From JAVBKV01 sp031553885 (GTDB lineage: Bacteria > Bacteroidota > Bacteroidia > Bacteroidales > Azobacteroidaceae), in assembly GCA_031553885.1 (NCBI GenBank), contig JAVBKV010000007.1, positions 1 to 64,000 of the forward strand: a stretch of DNA of 64,000 nucleotides, written 5' to 3'. The position numbers and the translations under genes are program-made. The stretch's first letter is position 1, and the number at the start of each line of letters is the position of its first letter. The notes beneath the pieces are model-generated. The model saw nothing but the letters and a program-made list of their open reading frames with translations, did no database searches and had not been told where the DNA came from. Positions 33,775-42,365 of the stretch are shown in pieces.

Positions 33775-36423
33775 ATGAAATACAGAATTTTACTACTGCT
33801 TTTTATATTAAGTATTTTTCTTCCATCCCGGGCCCAGACCCTGATTCAGGGAACGGTCCGGGAAGGCGAAAAAAAGGAAAATATGGCCGGGATCAATATC
33901 ATGATCCGGGAAAATCAACAGGCTGCTATCCTGGGATTTACTACAACGGATAAAAACGGACAGTATAAAATTGAATATAAAGGAACAAAGGATTCGCTGA
34001 TCGTCTCCCTCTCCGGATTTAATATTCAAAAACAATCCAAAACAATTGCCAATAAAAGTCAGACAGTTGATTTTGATGTGGAGCGGGAGGCTATTTCATT
34101 GAAGGAAGTGAAAGTAACTCCTCCCCGGATCCGGCAGGTGGGCGATACGCTCAACTATGCAGTCGACGGTTTTGTAGATAAAAACGACCGTACCATCGGG
34201 GATGTGCTGAAAAAAATGCCGGGTATCGATGTCAAGGAAAGCGGGGCGATTTATTACCAGAACAAGCCGATCAATAAATTTTACATCGAGGGACTGGATT
34301 TGTTGCAGGGTCGTTATGGAATAGCCACAAACAACATAGAAGCGAAAGATGTCAGAACGGTGCAGGTGATGGAAAATCATCAGCCGATCAAGGCTCTGAA
34401 AGAACGGATCCTGTCGGAACAGGCGGCAATTAATCTGAAACTGAAAGACTCAGCCAAGGGAACGATAACGGCGAATGCCCTGCTTGGTGCCGGTTTTTCA
34501 CCATTGCTCTGGAACGGAGAACTGAGTGGAATGTACTTCGCAAAAGGAAAACAGAATATTTCCACCTACAAAGGAAATAATGTGGGATTCGATGCTTCGG
34601 GTGATTTCAATTCGTTTTATTCCCGTGAGGCTGACTTACTGAAAGAAGGGGGAATGCTGAGTGTCCAGTCGCCGGCCGCTCCATCCATCAACCGGAGGCG
34701 GTATTTGTTTAATCAACTCAATACGTTTTCATTCAATAATTTGTGGAAGACGGGTAAGGACTATCAGATCAATGCGAATATCAATTATACCGACGACCGT
34801 CAGGATAGAAGCAGCTACGCCCGTACGGAGTATTACCTTCCGGGCGACAGCCTCCTGAGGGTGGAAGAAAAGCTCGATTCCCGTCTTTTTGTTCATCAGC
34901 TCAACGCCGAAGCGCAGTTGAATGTCAATAAAGATAAGTTTTACCTGAATAACCTGCTTAAAATGAATGGTTCCTGGGATAACGAGCGGGGAAATGCGAT
35001 TACGACAGACAGCATCCGTCAACACCTGGATAAGCCGGTATATGGGATGAGTAATACATTTGAAATGATCCGGAATTTTGATAAAACTGCATTGAATATT
35101 TCTTCTTTCAACGGGTATACTTTTCTTCCACAGACCCTGAATGTACAGCCGGTTTTGTACGCCAACCTGTTCGAGCAGACCTCTGATTTGAAAGCCATGC
35201 GGCAGGAACTGACTACAGATCGTTTTTCTTCCAACACCAAGGCTTCGGTCGGTTTTGAAAAGGGCTCCTGGAAGCAGAATTATGCGTTGAGTTTCCGTGC
35301 GGATCTGCAACACTTAGATTCGGAACTGCAGGCGGAAAATAAGGACAATTCTTTCAACCCGGCTCCGGATTCACTGAAAAATGACCTGAAATGGAACAAG
35401 TACGAATGGATATTTTTACCTTCCTATACCTATATTTATGATAATTTCAGGGCCTCGTTGTCTTTGCCTTTGAACTATACGTTATTGCACAGGAACGACC
35501 GCATTTTTCAGGAAAAGGAAAACACCGACCGGTTTTACTTGAATCCGTCGTTGCTTCTGCAGTATAAGTTATCCGTATTCTGGGATGTGACAGGTTCCCT
35601 TAATTATACAAATTCACTGGGAAACATCCGTAACGGATATGCTGGTTACATCATGAAATCGTATCGTAACCTGATGCGTAACGAGGGAGAACTTTATGAA
35701 ACGAATACCCAGAACTACAGCATCAACCTGAATTACCGGAATCCGCTCCGTTCCTTGTTTGGTTATGCCCATGCCGGTTATTTCAATAATAAGGCGAACC
35801 TGCTTTACGGATACCATTACGACGGCATTCTTCAGGTTCAGACTTCCATGGATTATCCCAACCGTACGGAGGGAGTTAATGTTTTTGCCAATGTCAGTAA
35901 AGTGATCGATGCAATCGCTTCTACCATTCGGTTGAGTGGTAGTTATACGGGCTCTTCGTCTTCCCAGATCAGTCAGGACGAAGTGGTTAAGTTCAAAGGA
36001 CAACGGTATTCTGTTACTCCGTCTATTTCTACTAAAATCAAATCGTTGGCCAATGTTTCGTATGAGCTGACTTTCTCGGAAAATCAAAATAAAGTGGAGA
36101 ACGATGTGACTGATTTCGATCCGATCCGGACCGTTTCACAACGGGCCAGTCTGAATGTTTTTCCGGTAAAGGGGCTGATTGTCAATTTCGCTTACGAATA
36201 TTTTTACAACAGTGCCATTGCATCCGGAAACCGGGCCATGTCTTTCGGGGATGCCGGACTGAAATACAAGTGGAAAAAAATGGAATTCCAATTGGACTAT
36301 ACGAATATCTTCAATTCGAAACGTTTTGTCTCGGCTTCGTACAGCGATATCAGTACCTACTACTATGCTTACGACCTTCGTCCGTCAGAAGTCTTGTTAC
36401 GGGTCCGATTTAAAATCAAATAA
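33775..36423 (+). CDS. TonB-dependent receptor-like outer-membrane protein with carboxypeptidase-regulatory domain
   Basis: This 882-residue protein has a signal peptide (ends SRAQ). A CarboxypepD_reg-like beta-sandwich occupies about residues 22-105 (LIQGTVREGEKKENMAGINI ... DKNGQYKIEY). A plug-like region follows (GDTLNYAVDGFVDKNDRTIGDVLKKMPGIDV, FYIEGLDLL), then a long beta barrel ending LRPSEVLLRVRFKIK. It is shorter than SusC proteins and has no SusD partner. It is encoded last in the GLPGLI operon. The ligand is unknown. Confidence 0.88.
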   Translation: MKYRILLLLFILSIFLPSRAQTLIQGTVREGEKKENMAGINIMIRENQQAAILGFTTTDKNGQYKIEYKGTKDSLIVSLSGFNIQKQSKTIANKSQTVDFDVEREAISLKEVKVTPPRIRQVGDTLNYAVDGFVDKNDRTIGDVLKKMPGIDVKESGAIYYQNKPINKFYIEGLDLLQGRYGIATNNIEAKDVRTVQVMENHQPIKALKERILSEQAAINLKLKDSAKGTITANALLGAGFSPLLWNGELSGMYFAKGKQNISTYKGNNVGFDASGDFNSFYSREADLLKEGGMLSVQSPAAPSINRRRYLFNQLNTFSFNNLWKTGKDYQINANINYTDDRQDRSSYARTEYYLPGDSLLRVEEKLDSRLFVHQLNAEAQLNVNKDKFYLNNLLKMNGSWDNERGNAITTDSIRQHLDKPVYGMSNTFEMIRNFDKTALNISSFNGYTFLPQTLNVQPVLYANLFEQTSDLKAMRQELTTDRFSSNTKASVGFEKGSWKQNYALSFRADLQHLDSELQAENKDNSFNPAPDSLKNDLKWNKYEWIFLPSYTYIYDNFRASLSLPLNYTLLHRNDRIFQEKENTDRFYLNPSLLLQYKLSVFWDVTGSLNYTNSLGNIRNGYAGYIMKSYRNLMRNEGELYETNTQNYSINLNYRNPLRSLFGYAHAGYFNNKANLLYGYHYDGILQVQTSMDYPNRTEGVNVFANVSKVIDAIASTIRLSGSYTGSSSSQISQDEVVKFKGQRYSVTPSISTKIKSLANVSYELTFSENQNKVENDVTDFDPIRTVSQRASLNVFPVKGLIVNFAYEYFYNSAIASGNRAMSFGDAGLKYKWKKMEFQLDYTNIFNSKRFVSASYSDISTYYYAYDLRPSEVLLRVRFKIK

Positions 36424-36446
36424 TTTTTTAACACAAAATAATCGTT

Positions 36447-36464
36447 TGTCTATAGAAATAGACG
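36447..36464. promoter_or_regulatory. Putative BlaI autoregulatory operator
   Basis: TGTCTA-TAGAAA-TAGACG is an 18-bp inverted repeat with one end mismatch and an inner perfect GTCTAT/ATAGAC pair. It lies directly against the -7 element of the blaI-like gene and is in the same register as the GLPGLI operator. Confidence 0.6.
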
Positions 36465-36472
36465 TATATTTG
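36465..36472 (+). promoter_or_regulatory. -7 element of blaI-M56 operon
   Basis: TATATTTG (TAnnTTTG) with TTTG at 36445-36448 (16-bp spacing). It overlaps the frame-opening codon at 36472, so the coding start is the ATG at 36496. Confidence 0.6.
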
Positions 36473-36495
36473 TGTCGATTAATGTAAAGTATAAT

Positions 36496-36876
36496 ATGGT
36501 ACAGTTAACAAAAGCAGAAGAGCAGGTCATGCAAATCCTCTGGGAGTTGGAGAAAGCGACCGTGCAGGATATCCGGGAAAAATTTGAAAATCCGAAGCCG
36601 GCCCGGACGACAGTGGCTACGGTTCTTAGTATTCTGGAGAATAAAGGTTTTGCTGCGCATGAAACTTCCGGGCGGGTCAATACCTATTATCCCCGGGTGG
36701 AAAAAGAGGCTTATTCCAGGACTCAGTTGTTCGGTGTAATGAAGAACTATTTCAATAACTCATTTTCGTCCATGGCTTCTTTTTTTGCCAAGGAAAATAA
36801 CATGTCGCTGGACGAACTGGATCAATTGCTGGAAGATACGAGAGAAGCGTTAAGAAAAGAAAACGAAAAACAGTAA
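36496..36876 (+). CDS. BlaI/MecI/CopY family transcriptional repressor
   Basis: From the ATG at 36496 the protein has 126 residues. The N-terminal winged helix reads LTKAEEQVMQILWELEKATVQDIR...ARTTVATVLSILENKGFAAHE, the canonical BlaI recognition region. The C-terminal part provides the dimerisation helices (MSLDELDQLLEDTREALRKEN). BlaI-type repressors bind palindromes at their own promoter and are inactivated by a cognate M56 BlaR1-like protease, encoded here 5 bp downstream. The inverted repeats at 36447-36464 and 30979-30996 are the likely operators. Confidence 0.93.
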   Translation: MVQLTKAEEQVMQILWELEKATVQDIREKFENPKPARTTVATVLSILENKGFAAHETSGRVNTYYPRVEKEAYSRTQLFGVMKNYFNNSFSSMASFFAKENNMSLDELDQLLEDTREALRKENEKQ

Positions 36877-36881
36877 GAGGT

Positions 36882-38786
36882 ATGAGAGAGTTAGCCGAAT
36901 ATTTGCTTAAGTCCGGAATCTGGATTGCTGTTTTCTGGGCGATTTATTGGTTTTTTCTACGCAGGGAGACATTCTTCCGGTTCAATCGTTTTTTTCTTCT
37001 GGCCGGACTTCTTTTAGCATGGGTATTGCCTTTTTGTCAATACCGGTATACGGTATTCCTGGATCTTCGTTTGTTGACGGTTCCCTCTGTTGGGGAAGAT
37101 GCTGTTGCAGAAGGAGTTTCTGTGCCGTCAATCAGCATCGGTTCATTGCTCCTGGGAATTTATCTGGTGGGTGCAGTCGTTTTACTGCTTCGTAATCTGG
37201 TCGGATTAAATAAAATCCGGTTGCTGAGGGTACGTTATGGAAAAGAGAACATTGCTTCTTCCAAAGTGGTGCAATTGCCGGAGGAAACCTCCTCTTTTTC
37301 CTTCTTCGGTTATGTATTTATGGGGGCATCGGTTGCTGTTTCGGATACGGAAAAACGGTTGATTCTGGAACATGAGACAGCTCATGTGGAACAGCGTCAC
37401 TGGATCGATCTGGTCCTGGTTCAATTCATAGCAGCAGCTCAATGGTTCAACCCTTTTGTTTGGCTGTATCTTCGTGCGGTCAAACAAAACCATGAATTCC
37501 TGGCTGATCAATCTGTGTTGGAAAAAGGAAATTCTGTTGCGGTTTATCATGCCACATTGATCAATTATGCATTGAAAACCCCGGTATTTGCCTTTTCTAA
37601 TTCATTCGCTTACTATAATAAATTCAAAAGGATCAATATGATGAAAAAACAAGCTTCTCATCCTGCAAAAAAATTAGTGGTTCTGTTGCTGGTTCCGGCA
37701 CTGGCCGTTTTTCTCTGGGCTTTTGCAAAGCCGGAATACCGGATTGTAACTTCCGATGATGACAGGGAAGTCGCAAAGCAAACCATTACAACAACGATGT
37801 CTCTTTCCGGAGATTCTGTTATAAATAAAAGGACGGTGATTGTCCACTATAATGGAAAGACGGATTCGGTAGAGACTGTGATGAAAAAAGAGAATGCGGG
37901 ATGGAAAGCATACAGGGACGGAGAAGAAATGAGCATGAAAAATGTAAAAATATTGATGAACGGTTTTACTCTTTCTGCAGATAGTCTTACTCTTTCTGCT
38001 TCTGCCGATAGTCTTATCCTTTTTGAGGGTAGCCCCATTACAATTACTTCACAACAATTGGGAGGAGAGAATAACGAAAGAATATATACTTCTAAAAAAC
38101 AAACGATTTATTCGCAATTGAAAGGAAAAATAAATGGAATCGAGGGGAGTGATAATTCAACGGATAAAAAAACGAAGAAAGTAATTATCAATGGGAGAGA
38201 AATGGAAAATGTTGATTTTGTCAATCCGACAACTTCCAATTATATTAATCCGGATTCGATCGTTTCCATTTTGGTAGAAAGCCAAAGAACCTATGGGGCA
38301 GCTTCGGATAAAGAAGATGTTTCCATTATCGTTCATGGAAAAGAAAAGAAATTATCCGATATGCCTGGGTTACGCAAGGAAATTCTTCTTCTTATTGATG
38401 AAAAAGAAAAGGGCCATGAGGAACTGATAAAATTAAGTCCAGATGCGATTGAGTCTGTTTCAGTATTAAAAGACCAAACTTCCGAATCCCTTTATGGCGA
38501 AAAAGGAAAAAACGGGACGATTATTGTTACTACTACTAAAGCTTCTAAAAAGGAACAGCAGCCGACTATTCTCAGAGGTAGAATATCTGATAGTAATCCG
38601 CTTTTTATTATTGATGGAAAAGAATTCAGCGACATAGATGTAGCAAAACTGAATCCTGATGATATTGCTTCTATTTCAATATTGAAAGATCAAACTTCCG
38701 AATCTCTTTATGGCGAAAAAGGAAAAAATGGTGTGGTTATTATTGAAACAAAAGAAGGAGCGAAGAAAGAAAAAAAGAAGGACTGA
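36882..38786 (+). CDS. M56 family metallopeptidase (BlaR1-like) with two TonB-plug-like repeats
   Basis: This 634-residue membrane protein has three N-terminal transmembrane segments (about 10-28, 37-55, 85-107). A cytoplasmic zinc-protease site HETAH (164-168) follows, then a downstream NHEFLAD with Glu205 as the third ligand, and a fourth transmembrane segment at about 265-285. The long C-terminal region replaces the penicillin-binding sensor of BlaR1. It contains two copies of a motif ending LKDQTSESLYGEKGKNG, followed by hydrophobic strands (IIVTT / VVIIETK), which resembles a TonB-receptor plug. It is co-transcribed with blaI and probably transmits a signal that inactivates BlaI. The signal is unknown. 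Confidence 0.88.
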   Translation: MRELAEYLLKSGIWIAVFWAIYWFFLRRETFFRFNRFFLLAGLLLAWVLPFCQYRYTVFLDLRLLTVPSVGEDAVAEGVSVPSISIGSLLLGIYLVGAVVLLLRNLVGLNKIRLLRVRYGKENIASSKVVQLPEETSSFSFFGYVFMGASVAVSDTEKRLILEHETAHVEQRHWIDLVLVQFIAAAQWFNPFVWLYLRAVKQNHEFLADQSVLEKGNSVAVYHATLINYALKTPVFAFSNSFAYYNKFKRINMMKKQASHPAKKLVVLLLVPALAVFLWAFAKPEYRIVTSDDDREVAKQTITTTMSLSGDSVINKRTVIVHYNGKTDSVETVMKKENAGWKAYRDGEEMSMKNVKILMNGFTLSADSLTLSASADSLILFEGSPITITSQQLGGENNERIYTSKKQTIYSQLKGKINGIEGSDNSTDKKTKKVIINGREMENVDFVNPTTSNYINPDSIVSILVESQRTYGAASDKEDVSIIVHGKEKKLSDMPGLRKEILLLIDEKEKGHEELIKLSPDAIESVSVLKDQTSESLYGEKGKNGTIIVTTTKASKKEQQPTILRGRISDSNPLFIIDGKEFSDIDVAKLNPDDIASISILKDQTSESLYGEKGKNGVVIIETKEGAKKEKKKD

Positions 38787-38809
38787 AGAATAAAAAGAAC
38801 TAAGATTTG

Positions 38810-38862
38810 AAGGACAAAGGGCATAAGATTCAAGATCTGTGTTATCTTTGTCCTTTGTTTTT
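38810..38862 (+). terminator. Terminator hairpin of the blaI-M56 operon, overlapping a promoter-like box
   Basis: AAGGACAAAG (38810-38819) and CTTTGTCCTT (38846-38855) are perfect 10-bp arms followed by TGTTTTTATTTT, a good intrinsic terminator with a 26-nt loop. The TATCTTTG at 38843-38850 inside the right side also fits the -7 consensus for the next gene. Confidence 0.55.
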
Positions 38863-38879
38863 ATTTTAATCAGATTTAT

Positions 38880-39530
38880 ATGCGTATGAAAAAGCTTTTT
38901 GTATCAACTCTTCTTTTGTCCGTGACTTTTTTGGCATGTACCGTACATGCCCAGCAAACAATCGATTTGTTTAACGGTACCAACCTGGATGGTTGGGGAT
39001 TTGTGTTGAACGACAACAGTAAGAAAGCCGAAGAGGTTTTTAAGGTGAAGGATGGCGTTATTCATATTACCGGAACTCCTTTCGGTTATATGTACACGCA
39101 AAAGGAATACCGTAATTTTCATTTGCATGTCGAGTGGCGCTGGCCGGAAGAAGCAACCAACAGTGGTATTTTTCTTTTTGTACAGGATGAAAGGAAAGTT
39201 TGGCCGAATGCTGTAGAGTGTCAGTTAAAGGCCGGAGATGCCGGAGATTTTGTTTTGCTGGCGGGTTCCGATGTGGCTGAATTCGTTACGAAGCCCGGTG
39301 AGAAGCGTCCTGCTTTCCCTGTGGTTAAGAAGAAAGCTTCGTCTTCCGAAATGCCTGCCGGCGAGTGGAACAGTGCCGACATTACCTGTGAAAACGGGAC
39401 AATTACCGTTTATATCAATGGTGTATTTCAGAATAAAGGAACTAAATCGCTGCATGCTTCCGGACGGATTGCTTTGCAAAGTGAAGGAAAAGACATTCAG
39501 TTCCGTCATGTGAGGGTTACCCCTTTGTAA
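38880..39530 (+). CDS. DUF1080 (3-keto-disaccharide hydrolase-like) secreted protein
   Basis: This 216-residue protein has a signal peptide (MRMKKLFVSTLLLSVTFLAC...HAQ; the Cys is not in a strict lipobox). The rest is a single DUF1080 concanavalin-like beta-sandwich: IDLFNGTNLDGWGFVL, YRNFHLHVEWRWPEEATNSGIFLF, NAVECQLKAGDAGDFVLL, PAGEWNSADITCENGTITVYING, GRIALQSEGKDIQFRHVRV. Some members act on 3-keto-glycosides; others are binding proteins. It converges with the PUL end gene. Its expression unit appears to be separate from the PUL. Confidence 0.88.
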   Translation: MRMKKLFVSTLLLSVTFLACTVHAQQTIDLFNGTNLDGWGFVLNDNSKKAEEVFKVKDGVIHITGTPFGYMYTQKEYRNFHLHVEWRWPEEATNSGIFLFVQDERKVWPNAVECQLKAGDAGDFVLLAGSDVAEFVTKPGEKRPAFPVVKKKASSSEMPAGEWNSADITCENGTITVYINGVFQNKGTKSLHASGRIALQSEGKDIQFRHVRVTPL

Positions 39531-39568
39531 AACGTACAGATGCAATAATTCACTATCAACCAGGACTT

Positions 39569-41047
39569 TCACTCTTTTTTTTCCGAAGAGGATGGTCCGG
39601 GTTGCTGTTTTTGCAGGAAAAGCCGGTGGCTGATGATACCTGGAAGTTCCGTTTCATAATGGGTCACCATAATCATTGTCTTGCCTTTCCGTTGACAAAA
39701 AGCCTCAATGATCTTTTTTACCCGCTGGCGGTTGAACGTGTCGAGTCCGTGAAGCGGTTCGTCTAAGATGAGGAGTTCCGGGTCTTTGACAAAGGCCCGG
39801 GCCAGCAGAACCAGTCGTTGTTCGCCGCTCGAAAGTTGTAAAAAAGGTTTGTCTTTCAGGTTCGCAATACCAAAAATATCCATCCACCATTCACAAATGC
39901 CGAGTTGTTCCGGTTGAGGTTGCCTGTAAAGGCCGATACTGTCGTGTAATCCGCTGGCTACAATCAGGACTGCCGGCAGGTTTTTCAGGTAGGCACGGTG
40001 CATTTCAGGGCTTACATAACCGATTCTTTTTTTTATATCCCAGATACTTTCACCTGTTCCTCGTTTCTTTCCGAAAAGGCTGATGTTGCAGGCGTACGAT
40101 TGAGGGTTATCCGCACAAATCAGGCTGAGCAGGGTCGACTTCCCGGAACCGTTTTCTCCGCTCAACGCCCACATTTCACCCCGGAGCACCGTCCAGTTCA
40201 GTTCTTTCAGAATGGTCCGGTCGCCATAACGGATACTGACATTGTTGAACCGGACAACTTCTTTCGATTCGTTGCTTGTGTAATTATTTGGTAAATCCAG
40301 GATCCGCTGTTGCAAGGTTCTATACGACTCTTTTGTTTTTTGTTCGGAATTCCGGTATTGTTCGTGCCTCAGTTTTTCAGAAATGATCCGGTTGTTTACC
40401 TGGATTACATGAGTAATAAAGTCCGGAATATCATCCGGTATGGATAATACAAGGACAAGTTGCAGAGTCTTTCTTTTTGCCAGTTTTCCGAGCAGGGAAG
40501 ATAGTGAAGCACGGGAAGATGCATCCAATCCGATGAACGGATTATCCAGGATAAGTACACGGGGAGAAGCCAGTAATGCTTTAATCAGTTGGAATTTACG
40601 AAGTTCACCACTGGAAAGAAGAATGATTTTCTTGTTCAGGATTGTCTCTATGTGAAACAGTTTAACAAGCTCTTCTTTCAACCGGGTGTCTTTTATTTCG
40701 CAGAACAAATCGTTCACTTCCGGAATTCCCTCCAGATCGTTTGAATTCCAGCGTTGTTGGTAATAATAGTTAGAGTCGGCCGCCCCATAGGAGTCCCGGA
40801 AAGTAATGTATTTTACATTGTCGTACACCCTATTGGTCCCGGAAGGAGAAAAATCATACTTCAGGATTCCCTCACAAAGAAGATGTTTACCTAAAAGAGT
40901 GTCTACAAACAGGCTCTTTCCGGTTCCGTTGGAGCCGACTATTGCGATGTGTTCGTTATTACAGAATTCCATTGTGACCGGACTGGCCAGGCGAACTTGC
41001 GGATTACGGGCGACTCCCCGGGAAATACTTAAAACCGGATGTTTCAT
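39569..41047 (-). CDS. ABC ATPase with two nucleotide-binding domains (ModF/PhrA-like)
   Basis: This 492-residue cytoplasmic protein has two ABC domains. The first has Walker A GSNGTGKS, signature LSSGELRKFQ and Walker B VLILDNPF. The second has GENGSGKS, LSSGEQRLVLLARAF and LLILDEPLHGLD. No transmembrane segment is present. The layout resembles E. coli ModF/PhrA, whose role is unclear. Its ATG overlaps the stop of the upstream GH88 gene (ATGA), so it is translationally coupled to a glycosaminoglycan PUL, an unexpected partner. A transport role cannot be supported because no permease is adjacent. Confidence 0.85.
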   Translation of the reverse strand: MKHPVLSISRGVARNPQVRLASPVTMEFCNNEHIAIVGSNGTGKSLFVDTLLGKHLLCEGILKYDFSPSGTNRVYDNVKYITFRDSYGAADSNYYYQQRWNSNDLEGIPEVNDLFCEIKDTRLKEELVKLFHIETILNKKIILLSSGELRKFQLIKALLASPRVLILDNPFIGLDASSRASLSSLLGKLAKRKTLQLVLVLSIPDDIPDFITHVIQVNNRIISEKLRHEQYRNSEQKTKESYRTLQQRILDLPNNYTSNESKEVVRFNNVSIRYGDRTILKELNWTVLRGEMWALSGENGSGKSTLLSLICADNPQSYACNISLFGKKRGTGESIWDIKKRIGYVSPEMHRAYLKNLPAVLIVASGLHDSIGLYRQPQPEQLGICEWWMDIFGIANLKDKPFLQLSSGEQRLVLLARAFVKDPELLILDEPLHGLDTFNRQRVKKIIEAFCQRKGKTMIMVTHYETELPGIISHRLFLQKQQPGPSSSEKKE

Positions 41048-42288
41048 TTATTTTTCAGGTAATTCCGGTATCGAAGCAATGCCTCCATGAAATAATAGTC
41101 GGCATAAACCAGGGGAACGTCAATTTCTCCGCCATGGGGGATACTACCCACGCTGTGCATCAAAATAAAATCGGCATTATCACCTAAAGGTGCCCGGTAA
41201 GCCGGAGAACTCAGTGTTTTCAGCATGGCGATAGCCGTTTGGGTATATTTTTCATTTTTTGTATGCCCGCCCAATTCGAATAAGGCAGAAGTGACTATCG
41301 CTCCGGCAGATACATCCCGATAAGGAGTTGTTACTTTTTTTGCATGAGAATTTCCTTCCGGAGTATAGCCGGTTTGTCCGATATTAAAATCCCAGTATGG
41401 AATTTTGTCTTCCGGCAGGTTCGGGTGATTGAGGTACCAATCGGCCATTCCTATGGCAGTTTTCAGGTATTCGGGATCACTGGTTTCCCGGTACATCATG
41501 GTGAAGCCGTAGATGCCCCATGCCTGTCCGCGCGCCCAGGTCGAATTATCGCTGTATCCCTGGCAGGTGGCCTGATCCTTGACCATTCCGGTAATCGTGT
41601 CATAATCAACTACATGATAAGAGCTGTAGTCCGGACGTAAATGGTTTTTTATGGTCGTGTTGGCATGAGTAACAGCGATGTCGTAGTATTTTTTATCGCC
41701 GGTTATTTTACTGGCAAAAAGAAGCATTTCCAGGTTCATCATATTATCGATAATTACCGGATAAAACCATTCTGTGGTATCGTTCCAGGCCTTACGATAG
41801 TTCCAGGATTTAATAGTTCCCGTAACCGGACTGAACCGGGTCGATAAGGAGCCTGCGCTTTCTATCAGAATATTCTTATATTCTTCGTTGGTGTCAAGGC
41901 GATACGCATTTCCGTAGCTGCAATACATCATAAATCCCAGATCGTGGTGCCCGGTAAATGTTTTTAGTTTTTCCAGGCTGATGGTCCATTGAGTTGCTTT
42001 TTCTTTCCAATAGTCTTTACCGGTTAGTTCATAAAGATACCACAATGTTCCCGGGAAAAAGCCGGGAGTCCAATCGTAGATTCCGGTAGTAGCCAGTTCC
42101 CCCTTTTGGTTTGTTGTTCTCGGATAGTTGTTCTTTGGTTCACCCACTTGTTGCAACATCAGGTCGGTTTGTTTTTCTGCAAACCGGATATTTTCGTTAA
42201 TCAGCTTATTTCCGTCTTTCGCTGTGGTGCAAAATGTTACGGATAGACAAAAGAAGAGAACAGGTAAGAATAAACTTATCTTTTTCAT
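41044..42288 (-). CDS. Glycoside hydrolase family 88, unsaturated glucuronyl hydrolase (short form)
   Basis: GH88 enzymes remove the 4,5-unsaturated uronic acid left by polysaccharide lyases. From the ATG at 42288 the protein has 414 residues with a signal peptide. The alpha6/alpha6 barrel shows GIYDWTPGFFPGTLWYLYEL, GHHDLGFMMYCS (Asp116) and VIIDNMMNLEML (Asp181), matching the catalytic Asp pair of the family. It also has WARGQAWGIYGFTMMYR and WDFNIGQTGYTPE. No binding module or sorting domain follows, so it probably acts in the periplasm. It is a paralogue of the GH88 near 54-56.6 kb. Its stop overlaps the ABC ATPase start. Confidence 0.93.
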   Translation of the reverse strand: MKKISLFLPVLFFCLSVTFCTTAKDGNKLINENIRFAEKQTDLMLQQVGEPKNNYPRTTNQKGELATTGIYDWTPGFFPGTLWYLYELTGKDYWKEKATQWTISLEKLKTFTGHHDLGFMMYCSYGNAYRLDTNEEYKNILIESAGSLSTRFSPVTGTIKSWNYRKAWNDTTEWFYPVIIDNMMNLEMLLFASKITGDKKYYDIAVTHANTTIKNHLRPDYSSYHVVDYDTITGMVKDQATCQGYSDNSTWARGQAWGIYGFTMMYRETSDPEYLKTAIGMADWYLNHPNLPEDKIPYWDFNIGQTGYTPEGNSHAKKVTTPYRDVSAGAIVTSALFELGGHTKNEKYTQTAIAMLKTLSSPAYRAPLGDNADFILMHSVGSIPHGGEIDVPLVYADYYFMEALLRYRNYLKNK

Positions 42289-42311
42289 GTGTATCAACTA
42301 AATTTTTAGTA

Positions 42312-42330
42312 GGGTCAGTAAATCTGACCC
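42312..42330. other. Intergenic hairpin between M60 and GH88 genes
   Basis: GGGTCAG-TAAAT-CTGACCC is a perfect 7-bp stem with a 5-nt loop, 24 bp upstream of the GH88 start. No T-run follows in the minus direction, so it may be an mRNA stabiliser or operator rather than a terminator. Confidence 0.4.
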
Positions 42331-42365
42331 AAAATTAAGAAAAAAACGGCTTTGTCAAAATTCTT

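Noticed and set aside
36882..38786. Calling the operon a beta-lactam resistance system because of BlaI and M56
   Set aside because: The M56 protein has no penicillin-binding sensor domain and no beta-lactamase or PBP2a gene is nearby; the second operator points to the GLPGLI operon instead.
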